Origin: Ceratodon purpureus
Taxonomy: Eukaryota; Streptophyta; Bryopsida; Pseudoditrichales; Ditrichaceae
Direction: 5' to 3'
NCBI GenBank assembly: GCA_014871385.1
Contig: CM026423.1
Coordinates: forward strand, 2,112,408-2,176,407
Length of the DNA: 64,000 bases
The position numbers and the translations under genes were made by a program. Each line of letters starts with the position of its first letter. Position 1 is the stretch's first letter. Shown here one piece after another: positions 1-11,300 of this stretch. Under the pieces are notes generated by a model. That model did not search any database and was not told the origin of the DNA. It saw nothing but the letters and a program-made list of their open reading frames with translations.

Positions 1-1374
1 TCACTAGTATGGTTGAGCTTCTGGTTATCTCATGGATCTCATTGGGGCAAATGAGTTGATAATCAATCACAAGTTCCCAAGGCATATCACCATGGTCCTG
101 TTATATTTTGGAGCTGCAGCATGAAAGGTGAGTTGATTCCCTTGTACATAAAATGGATTTGAAGAAAGTATGAGCAGAGAACTATTATTAGTAGTTCACC
201 AATTTTAAGCTGAAAGAAATGCAGCTACCAGCTGAGGTGGGGGACCTACCCATATGTGGAAGTACACATGTTGAAGGAAGGACAAATCCCCGAGCTTGAT
301 ATTGGCCCAAGGAAGCTTACATGTCTCCTTTAGACATGTGCTTGCCTACAACACATGATATTTAGGGTCTGATGATAGTATTGGTTCTTCAGAATTCAAG
401 ATTTAAAAAAACTGTCATGTTTGCTGCTTCCCAAAGGTCAACAATTGAAGTTAGTTGACCTAAAAGGGGATTGGATTATTGTAAAGAGACACATGGTGAC
501 TCAATTCATATTGATAGTCAACCTGTGGAATTTTTGTTTTGATTCAGTGATTTTTGTACAGTACATATTATTTTCCAAGTGTATAGTAACTCTCAAACTT
601 TAGAAATTTGTGGTTAAAATCATTCTGGGTGAATTGGTTGCTGTCTAACTGATGTGGAGCAAATGTAAAAATTATGATTTTCATGGGTCATAAAAGGATA
701 TCTCAAATTGCTATTTGCATGAGTCATAAAAGGATATTTCAAGTTGCAATGGGCATCTAAGTTAATTATGGATAGTCTTCACTTGTTTGCTTGTTGTTCA
801 GTTGATGGAATGACTAACAGTATGATTTGTGAGCCTGGTCCTGGTGACCATGTTGGTAGCACTTCCCCCAGCGAACCCTTTATTTACGTTGGCCCTTCGG
901 GCCAGAGTTCCTCTCTCTCTATGATTTGTGAACATGAAATGTCATGCTATCTGCCACATAATTGAATGAATGAGGGCAGCAGGTATTAGCCAGGTATACT
1001 GCATAACCTACCCCACATCCTTGGCTCTTTTGTTTGAAGCAATATGAAAGTAGAAGCAGTTTCTAGATAACTCTCTTACTATCTTTAAGTAACAACTTTA
1101 CAATACAATTGAACACCTTTTAATTGTGAACATTTATCAATATTTAACAACAAAAATATTGATAGTTGCAGTTATAGTGTGACTTTTAAAATATCATACA
1201 ATGAAAATTATTTTAAGATCATCAGATTTAATTATAGATATGAATAATTCCTTAAATCATGTGTGATTATTCATTTTGAAGTTGTTGTATTCCATCAGTG
1301 ATGAAGAAAACACCAAAACAAACATACTCCTGAGTCTTAGTTCACATATACCTTTTGATATGATGAATAACTTA

Positions 1375-1731
1375 ATCCTTAAACGACATTTTGGGTCCTG
1401 GGTGGGCAGCTAGGAAGGAATCTGATTTTTGTTTCCCCCAAAAACGGCTTTGCAAGTGCACTGTAGCGCCGCACTGTAGCAGTGTAGCATTGGAGCACTA
1501 CTGAACTTCAGCTGCCCCAACCTCAAAACTTGTTCAATTTTATAACTTTGATTGCTTACCAACGATTCCACAATCTCTCAAATGAGGCAAAAATTTGGAA
1601 TACAAATTGCTTTTTCAATAGCTTTCCAATGCAACAAGTCTCGCTTGATTTGGTTGAAAAATGAAACTTTTGTCTCCAATTATTCCATTAAACCAAGCCC
1701 GTGGAGCTGGTTCTGACGTTTAAGGATTATC
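1375..1731. repeat. possible MITE-like repeat with short inverted ends
   Basis: The left end reads TAATCCTTAAACG and the right end reads CGTTTAAGGATTA, a perfect 13-bp inverted pair about 357 bp apart with no coding capacity between. The size and structure fit a miniature inverted-repeat element. No clear target-site duplication is visible, so the call is tentative. Confidence 0.35.
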
Positions 1732-3442
1732 CTCTAAAGTTCTAAGGATATTTTTCATCAAAACTGCCTCAAAACAACCCCTCTTCAAAGCAAGGTGGAT
1801 TTTGCAAACTTGGGGTCTTTTTTAGTACATCTAACCGTAAGTAAGATCTTGTAGCTAACTTCTATGTCTACATGTCCACCAAATCTCACACACTCATTCC
1901 TCACCAATTGCAAGATCATAACGTTCAAAGTTGAAAAACAAGTTTTTTTTCCATACACAAAAAGGGGACGGCAGAATTTTGAAGGCCCAAAAAACCATTT
2001 TTTAAAGTAGATATGGAATGAGTCTCTTTGTATTCTTGTTCCTAAGTGAGTTAGGTACAAGTCCAAGAATTATCCTATTCAAAAAAGTTGTGGAAGGTTG
2101 CCAAACAAATCATTTTCCGCTGGGGGTATGCTGAAATTCACAAACAAAGGCCGTTTTTTGACAATAAAAATAGCATATGAAAAAACCTTGAGTTGAAAAT
2201 CTGGAGAGTGGAAACATGCTCTACTGCCTTCTCTATACATAGAAATTTTTATTTTTGAAAAATACCAAAATCTCAATTTTTGGTGGAATTTCAAAGTTTT
2301 GTCTTTGGGCAGTTTTGGGCAGAATTTGCTCCATTCACAGTGGCTGAGAGCTTGCCTGAAGTTTGGCTTAAATCTTTAAAACGCTCTAATTCATGAACCA
2401 TGAGTCCAAATGTTGCGTGTAGCGGCTCCATGGAAAGCTACTGTCCACATCTACCACCCAAAAAAGTCTCGAAAAAAATTAAAATGGAGTGCGTTCACAG
2501 TGGCCTAACCAGAATCGCAAACGGCCATTTTGGTTGTCTTAGAACTTAAGGGTTAAGCCCACTTTACAAATGAGACTTATGCACTTTTTTTTAATAGGCC
2601 TAGGAATCTCTTATCTTGCTTCAAGAAGCGATCATACTCTTTTTTTCTAAAGCTACTATGAATAGCCTGGTATGGCCTTCACTTGGTTTCTTGGCTCCAA
2701 CAACCAACAAAATAGACTTGGGAAATGGTTGTTGGAATTGACTTATATACCAAAATAGATAACAAAATTTAAATATCAAAATCCAATTGTTTAATAACCT
2801 TGACTTCACATCTAATGGAATTATGGTTATTTTCATTTCCTCTATGAATAAAAAAGGAAATTCAACCCTTTTTTTGGTGTCAACTAGGCTTAGGCTTCAA
2901 ATGTAGAACTAGTCTTAATATAAAATTTCAAATGATTACGTGACACTTGAAAATCACTCTTAAATATTTGAGAAGTAATCTGACCAACTACTTTTCACCA
3001 TGGAAAATAACGTGTTCTAAGTTCAAGTTTTAAATTCCCAAGTAATCTTGTATAGCCATTACCATTTGAATCACAACCTCATATACAATTGCCTAACGAG
3101 GTCATTGTAAATAGAACTACTATTGACATTAAAAATTTGTTAGTAGATAGTTAAAATAAATTTGCAATATCAGCTGATAAGGTTATTCTAGGGTCAAGGC
3201 CAAAATATCCTAAATTTTGCCTTTTTGTTTTCTCATGCTATGATATTTTTTTAAGTAGAAACAAAAAGTTAAAAAGCTTGATTATTTTTTATTTTTTTTT
3301 GTTTTAAAAAGTTATTACTAAGTATAGAAGAACTTGGTGGTTTCTTCATTTCAAAAAAATTAGCTTTGCCATCTTTTGGATAGAAGTGCTATTTTTTCTT
3401 GAATTTAGAGACCACCAAGATCATCTATTTATAATGTTTTTT

Positions 3443-4565
3443 TAACCCGTGAAGGCCCGTGGTGATTTTGGAGCCAAAATTGCCAGAAAAAAATCCCTAT
3501 TGATAGAAACCTATTGTTTTCTAAATTCATACGTCTAATTGAATATTTAACCGTACGGTCTTGTAATTACTTTGTCCAAAAAGATGAATACCAAATTTGA
3601 GAACAATCCACAATGTAGATTGCGAGATTATAATATTTAAGTCAGTGTAAAAGTTCCTTTTAACATTGCCCCGAGAGTAAACCTAAGTTTTGATGCCCAA
3701 AAACTATACTTTGCAAACACATTCAATCCATAGAAGGTCATCAATTCCTTTAAGTATGGAAGTTAGGTATAAGCTAACAAAGTTTGAGCCTCATACGGGC
3801 TTGGAAAGGCGAAAAAATCCTTAATTTTGTGAAAGGGAGTGTGTTGAAATTGCCTTAGATTCTCCAAAATTAAAACTACTTAAAGGGTAATCTAAAAATG
3901 TCCAATTAGAAATCTAAACCGTCAATATGTTGAATTCAATGAGGAAAAAAACCACAAAAAATTTCAATGCAATAGGCGTCGATATCAAGTTTCTAGAATT
4001 TTTGTAGTCTAAATTGTATATTTCTTTTTTATTTCAATGGCAGTTTTGGTAAAAGGTGGTCCTGTAGATGGACCCTTGCCACGTCATAGATATTGGATGA
4101 AATTTATTAAGTTTGGTTAAAAAATGAAGATTGGATGAAATATATTATGTGAATAAAAAAGAAGATTTTGGATGAAAACTAAGCTCTAATTGATAATTTT
4201 CATTTGGATGAAAAAATCAGCAACATCTTTAGATGAAAACTGCTAGTTAGATGAATAATTTCTATTGAATGAAAATTATCATTGATGTATATGGATGAAA
4301 AAAAATTGGCCCATCATTTTGCAGGTGTCCATCTTTTGAAATTTTGTCTTGTGACTTTCTCCCCTTGTGAATGAGAGTAACTTGGGCAAAAAATGAGAGA
4401 TTTTGATTAGGTATTGGTTGCCCAGATTTAGAGCAAATTCTTCTAAAATTCATAACTTTTGCATCGTAATTCCAAATGCTTTGAAATTTGCACCATTGAA
4501 AAGCTTATGTTGAAAGCTACATAGAGTAAAAATTTCAGAAAATAATTAAACAATCTTCAAACCGG
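3443..4565 (+). repeat. diverged repeat, copy 1 (shortened)
   Basis: This stretch runs parallel to 6147-7737. Both open with a TTAACCC.TGAAGGCCC.TGGTG block. They then share the 'gagcctcatacgggcttggaaagg' block (first 20 bases of it compared at 3786 and 6902), the 'gatggaccc' block at about 4070 and 7190, and a GATGAAA-rich tail. Compared with the second copy it lacks about 150 bp in the middle and the right terminus. No open frame is shared between the copies. Confidence 0.6.
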
Positions 4566-6146
4566 AGGTAATAAACAAGGTAAACATGTTGATTTGATTC
4601 CGCGTCATGTAATTAACCATTATTAAATGGTTTGGCATAGTGGTTTGGAACTTTATTTCAATAGAAAAACCTTTTTATAGAGTGAAGGTAATAATTTGAA
4701 TTTGGATTTGGATTATAGAGGAGCAACTAGATTTGGATTTTAAACTCAAGTCAAGATTAATGATTTTTTTTTAAAGCAATGCATGTTCTTTAGAAAAGAA
4801 TGGATTGTGGATGTTTGATTGTTGCTATAGACTTGAAGGTGGTTATTAACTTATTGATTAAAAAGAGAGTTTTTATCGATATTGAATAAAATCAAGTTTT
4901 GGATGGAAAAAGTCCAAAGATGTAATGTAATTACATATTATCAGTTGGAGATAATGAAGAGTATATAAAACATTTGATGTATTTGGATAATATTATGGAA
5001 TATGAAGTAGAAAATTATGAAGCTCATGCATCAAAGTTTGTTGGTTTTAATGAAGAAGAATTAATTGATGTTAATAATTATGTGGCTAAAGAAATTCATT
5101 TTGCAAAGTATATATTAGCTAATAAGGATATTTATTCCTTAGAGCTAGGTTTTATAAAATCTTTACAACATTGGATTTATAAATATATAATAATTGATAA
5201 ACAATTTTTCTTGTAATTGTAGGATGGTTTTGTTTTGGTGATATATTACTTGTATAGTATTAGAATTAGATTTCTACATTTAAATTTTGACAAATAAAAA
5301 TACTTGAGTAATCAACTTATACTCATATTCTTGAATCTTTTCAAATATAGAAGAATAATGTTCTATAAAATTACATAAAGCTATATGATTTTGGTAAGTT
5401 TTATTAGTTTGAAATAATCTTGAATAATAGAATTATGTGACCAAAAATACTTAATGTACTATAATATTAACAATTAAATCTTTAAAAAATTAAAAAACGC
5501 GTACGGCCATGTCTACTTTTAACAGATCTGGTGCTTTAAAGAAAATATGCTAAAAATTATGGGCCAACATCATAAGCATTTCTATAAAAATGATCATGTG
5601 GAGCCATATTATATGTTGAATATATGAATATACGATAATATGTAAGGAACCTTGTATTGTTCAAATTTAGAAATGTTACTTATTGATGTTGTGTTTTGTT
5701 TTTTGCACTTTCGGGTTATCTTGCTTGGTTTTAAATAAGAATTTGGTCAATGAAGGATTTGTAAAGAATCTTCAGAGCTATCTTCTTGAAATTAACAGCC
5801 GTTAAACATGTCTTCTTAAAATTTGAAGGATTGAGATTAATGCTATTTTTTCACACAACCTTAAAAAATACACATTCAACCTACTAAAAAACTTATTCAA
5901 CCAATTAAACAAAGATGTTATATGACAAAATTGTATCCACTGTGAAAATTAGAAAATTGTAAAAATAGATTGCACATGTATGAGGTAGCTTGGCTAAGAG
6001 CGGAGTTCTGAAATATCAACACTTATTCTAATCCAAAGATGAACACAGAGGTCAATCATCAGTCTATTTATTTTTCTCCAAAAAGCGTGGCTTAAGGCCC
6101 AAACTTGGTTGGGTCCACTTTTCTAGCCCTGCCCATTCTGGGGTCT

Positions 6147-7737
6147 TAACCCATGAAGGCCCTTGGTGTTTTTGGAGCCAAAACTGCCAAAAATATACCC
6201 ATACTGATAAAAATATATTGATTACTAAATATAGACACCAAATTGAATATTGAACCGTAAGATCTTGTAGTTAACTTATTCAAAAAGGTGCATACCGATT
6301 TTGAAGACAATCCACCGTATAGATTGTGAGATTATAACATTTGAAGTCAATGCAAGAGTTTTTTTGACACTGCCCCGTGAGTATACCAAAGTTTTGATGC
6401 CCAAAAATTATACTTTGCAAACACATTTGATCCATAGAGGATCATCAATTCCTTTAGGTATGGTCAAGACACCTAAAACCAATCATTTAAGAGATTATGC
6501 ATGCAATATGGAGCTGGATTGTTGCAAAGTAATTTTTCCTCCGCAGAGAAATAGGGTTCTTGAGGTTTGGAAATTTTTTCAAATTTTTTTATCGAGTGTG
6601 CAAATAACTGTGAATTTTTGAACCAAAAAGTGTTCAAAAACTAGAAACCAACCAGTAGGCTCACATGAAACCGACCACCATGACACCAAAACTTGATCAC
6701 TCTACTACCACCAAAATATTCCTATATGATTCCCTTTCTACCAATCATGCTTCATAGTTTCTCCCAAGATTCTTCTAGATCTCCCAAGATTTTAAATCTG
6801 AAAACTTGTCGGAATTGGAGAAGTCTAGTGATCGGTTTTGGGGACCCGGTCGGCTATGGGTGTCTCGACCTTATGGAGGTTAGGTATAAGCTCATAGAGT
6901 TTGAGCCTCATACGGGCTTGGAAAGGTAGAAAAATCCTAGATTTTGTGAAAGGGGGTGTGCTGAAATTGCTTTACCTTCTCCAGAATTAAAATTACTTAA
7001 AGGGTAGTTTGAAACTATCCAATTGGAAATCCGAACGGTAGATATGTTGAAGTCAATGAGTAAAACAACCACAAAAAAATTCAATGCAACCGAAGTAGAT
7101 CTCAAATTTCTAAAATATTTTGAAGTCTAAATTGTATATTTCCCTTTTATTTCAAAGGGCTAAGTTTTGGTAAGAGGGGGTACTGTAGATGGACCCTTTG
7201 CCATGTCATAGATAATGGATGAAATGCGTTTATTTTGGATGAAAATGAAAATATTTTATATTGATAAAAATTATGTTTTAGATGAAAATTAAGCTCTGGA
7301 TGATAATCGTCATTTGGATGAAAAAATAGCAACCTCTTTAGATAGAAATGGTTAGTTAGATGAAGGTTTTCAATTTGATGAAAACCGTCATAAATGTGTA
7401 TGGATGAAAAAAATTCTGGGTCCATTATTTTGCAAGTGCTCACCCTTTGAAATTTTGTCTTGACGCTTTGTGCCCCATTGAATGACGGGCAATTTGGGTA
7501 GAAAATGGGAGATTTCTATTGATTATTGGCTGCCCGGATTTAGAGCAAATTCTTCTAAAATTCATAACTTTTGCATCGTAGCTCCAAATGTTTTGAAATT
7601 TGCGTTATTGGAAAGCCATCGTTGAGAGCTATATGGAGTAAAAATTTCAGAAAATAATAAAATTCTGAAACCTTAGAATAGCTTGACGAGAAGTGCTGCA
7701 ACCGGAATTGGGTCTCAACGGCCTTTATAGGTTAAGG
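6147..7737 (+). repeat. diverged repeat, copy 2, possible non-autonomous DNA transposon
   Basis: The left end CTTAACCCATGAAGGCC at about 6147 is matched at 14 of 17 positions by the reverse complement of the right end near 7721-7737. This suggests terminal inverted repeats about 1.6 kb apart. The interior is non-coding and similar to 3443-4565. The family is unknown to me. Confidence 0.45.
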
Positions 7738-7919
7738 GCTTTCATTGATGTGTGTTTGTTCAATTTGAGGCATGTGACTCCAAATTACGATGTGGAGACC
7801 CCCTTGCAATCAAAGAGGGCCCCCACTTCAACATAATAATAGGGACACGGATTTGCCCCACCTCTCCCCGAGCCTCCCCTTCGAGCCACACTCATGGGGG
7901 TTTTAAGACAAACCCGTCA

Positions 7920-7929
7920 CTCACTCACC
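7920..7929. repeat. target-site duplication, left of element A
   Basis: CTCACTCACC directly precedes the left inverted repeat and recurs directly after the right one at 22162-22171. A caution is that the terminal repeats are themselves rich in CTCAC words, so chance similarity is possible. Confidence 0.65.
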
Positions 7930-7987
7930 CAGGAATGCTATCTTGTGAGCGGTGAGCAGTGAGCAGTGAGCGGCGAGCGCTAAATTT
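7930..7987 (+). repeat. left terminal inverted repeat of element A
   Basis: After a CAGGAATGCTATCTT lead come five successive 7-bp words of the form GTGAGCN or GCGAGCN, then CTAAATTT. It pairs with 22104-22161 with only a few mismatches. The 7-bp iteration may be an array of transposase binding sites (inference). Confidence 0.85.
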
Positions 7988-8366
7988 CAATAATCTTGAA
8001 AAAAAAACCATTAAAATGTACTATAAATCAAGAAGGGAGCCCTATGACCGTGGTTTTTTTAATAGTTTTTTTTCAAAGATAATACACAAATATTATCATT
8101 AGATATGACGCACATACCCTATTTCTATGCAGGTCAATTTAATTAAGTTTTATAATTATTAGGTTAGAATTGAATCCTCAAAATTATAAGTCATTGGTAA
8201 AACCAATTTTTTGCGACACTTATACTCTTAACAAAGCCCAATGTCAAGAGTTTTAGAAGAGTACATGAAGAGTCATATTTCAGGAGTATCAAAATAAGAA
8301 TCAAGTATAAGGAACTGAAATAGATTAATGTATAAAATGTATCACAATTCTGAATAACATGATAAA

Positions 8367-11300
8367 TCAAGTACAAGAACTGTCATCACTAGAAACCTCA
8401 ATGTAGTCATGCTCGGAGTCATTGTCATTACTAGTAGACTCAATGCTCCCGTGCTCAGAATCACTATCGTCACATAGTACCACATTATCTACTTCTGCAA
8501 ATAACTCAAAATACTGCTCTGCGTCACGATTAGGTCCCCGATGCTTTGGAGAAGAAGGTGGTGAAGGAGCCGCCGCCATTGCGTGTGCAAGGTTCTCTAC
8601 GTGGTAAGGAAGCTCCAAAGGACGGATTGGGCTTCTAATCTTGCTAAGATACCTTGACACAATTCCTTGGGACTTCAACGCTTTCTGCCCCCGTCTGAAG
8701 CAAGAGAAATAAGATATACTTAGAAAATTCTATTTCAATAATACAAAGTAGCAGTAAACACCAGAAACTGATAGTATAGACTTACTTACAAGAGCGCTTG
8801 GGGGCTGTCTTCTTCTCAGGTTCATCGTCATCTTCCAAGGGGCGCTTATTCTTTGGAGGAGGTAAAGTGGCCTGCTCAGATTGGACTTCATCGGGTTGTG
8901 GAATGAGCGGCAGTAGTACCTCCTTGTACAAGACATTGTCGTCTTCAAAAGCGATGACATGTCGATTGATGCTTTTGCTAGCACGAATGGATGCACCTGA
9001 AAATCGAATAAAGAATTAGAAAGCGGAGAAAAATGGGAAACAAAAAAAACATCTAATTCTAAGTCAGAGAATATAGAACTTACCTGTGGATGCATTGAGG
9101 TCCATGACAATATCATTCTCGACGGTGCAAAGGTCCACAAGAGCCTCCAGGAAATTGACAGACTTCTCACGAGCTCCTCTAAACGGCTTGCGGTTCACTG
9201 AATCAACAGTAAGAGAGTCCACAGTGATAAAGTTGTTGACATGACCATCGGTTGACAACGTGATGCCCTTAGCGGCTTGCTCTGGCCTGTCATGGAAAAC
9301 AAAAGTGGATGCTGCTCGACCTTCCATAGGGCTTTCTTTCCAGACAAAACACTTGACCATAAAGCACTTGTGAGTCTGAGAAGGTTTATCTGGTTTAGTC
9401 AATGGAAGCCCATTGATTGCAAACCACCTCCTCTCCTCTTCAAAGCCAGCCCAATCTGCCCAAGATAGGAGCTCGTTCGAAATGAACTTAGAATCGGGAT
9501 AGAAGACAATGACCGCTCCATTGTCCTGAAGGAACTGAGAAGCAAAATCCATAAAGTGCTGAATCCAGTCTGACTCGAACTTCCCTTCCACGCCAGCTAC
9601 AGGTCTTTTGGGGTGGACATTCCACAGAGGAATTTCACCAGAGAGGCTAAGGCCCGGGACCGGTAAGTCTTCTGGGACATCAAATATGATGAGATCTACA
9701 ACCGTATCATCCACATCTCCTTGCTTGTGACGAATCTTGTTCCCTTGGTGAGCCTTAATCCACTTCAAGATGTTTGACCAAATCAGAGGCTCGCCTCCGC
9801 GTGTGATGTCAGTGAACAACTCCAAAATACCTATAATGCTGTCGTTGATAACCTCCACTCCACACTGATTGTCTTCCACTTGGGTGCAGGGAATGGTGTA
9901 AACAGTTTGCGAAGGAATGGGCGGAACTGAAAGATGTACCTGAGACATCAATGGAGTGAAGGTCGTGGGCATGCTACTACCAGATGGAGAAATTCCAGGA
10001 AGAGAAAGAAGCTTCTCTGGACCCTCTTTTGCCACCAACTTAGCCAACTCCTTATTGCGGGCCAAGACCTCCTTCTTTTTATTGAGCTCCTCCTCCTTCT
10101 CCTTCTTTTTGTCTTCCTTGGCCTTCAATCGCGCCTCCAACCTTGTCCTCTTCGCGGCCTCCTTCTCCCTTTGTTTCTCCGAAAGTTCATCTTCACCACC
10201 AACATCCAAAGTAGGGGAATCGGGGAGGACAACGTGCTCAGACACATTCTGTTTCATCTGTTGCTCACAATTTGCTTTCAGATTCCTTTCCTCCCCTGGA
10301 CATCCGTCGTTCACCTTCATCTCAAGATACCATGGACACTGTAATAAATGAGGCCTTCCAAACTGTTTCCTTTGGTACTCAGTGAAAATACAGTCACTAC
10401 TGGAAACATCCACCCATTTATTGAAGCGGATAGGAATGTCTTTTCTTTCAATCGCACCCTTGACTACGAGCTCTCTCCAAAAGTACCTTAGAATTGCCCG
10501 CTTCATGGCACTTTCAGCTCCTGCTTGATCAAGGAATGGCAACTTCTTTGTGAACGTTCCAGCCTTAGGGAAGAAATCTTTAAAGGCCTTTCCCCACAAC
10601 GTGATTGAATGAGAAGCAATCCAATCTCCGATATCGTCAATCGGTACGTTTAGGCCCTTCGTTTGAATTACAAGACCATCCTCTTCGACTATATCATTGA
10701 ATCGGGCGACTGCTTCATCCTCCAACTATCATGTAAGATAGATACAAAATACTCAATTTCATTGAAATCATAAGTTGACTCAAGCTCATTAAAAATGACA
10801 AGGATTCCAAATGAATGATTAGAATTAGACTTACCCCTGCCCAGAAGGCAGCTTGATCAATCCAGACACGAAGGTGATTGTCTGAGGCAGGCTTGGGTGG
10901 GAAATTATATTCCTGCCGACTCAATTTGCTCATGTTCCACCACCTCAACCACTTCTCTTTGTGTTTAGCAGACACTTTGGCAGTAGCAATTAGCTGTAGT
11001 TTCTCAGGAGTCATTTCGAACTTCGACTGATAAATATCAAAATGGCGTGAAATCTGAAAAATAATGGTCACATTAGTAATAGTTTCTTTAAGTGAACCAA
11101 TAACTTAATAGAACATCTACACTAAAGTTGATCAAATAAAATAGAATGAATCAAATAAAATGAGAGAAATGAAGCAGCCCAGCCCCCTTTCTATTCCAAA
11201 ACCCTTCTTGAGGGAGAGCAACTTATTCTGAAGTTCATAAAAGGTGCCCATAAAGAAAACCATTCACAAAGGAAAATAGCAAACACTTGAACCAAGGGCC

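Larger units (their letters stand above)
1..7919. other. AT-rich region without a supported gene
   Basis: I see no coding region with convincing composition, splice structure or family similarity here. Open frames are short and AT-driven, including an 80-codon one at 4974-5216. The stretch holds diverged repeats (listed separately), low-complexity A/T runs and many GATGAAA-type words around 4090-4300 and 7210-7410. The phrase around 'ccgtaagatcttgtag' recurs in variant form near 1829, 3549 and 6255, so at least three related repeat copies are present. Confidence 0.6.

Noticed and set aside
4974-5216. 80-codon AT-rich frame as a gene
   Set aside because: Composition equals its AT-rich surroundings and no family or splice support is visible.
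7930-7987. Telomere-type heptamer repeats
   Set aside because: The 7-bp words are GTGAGCN, not TTTAGGG, and occur only at element ends as inverted pairs.
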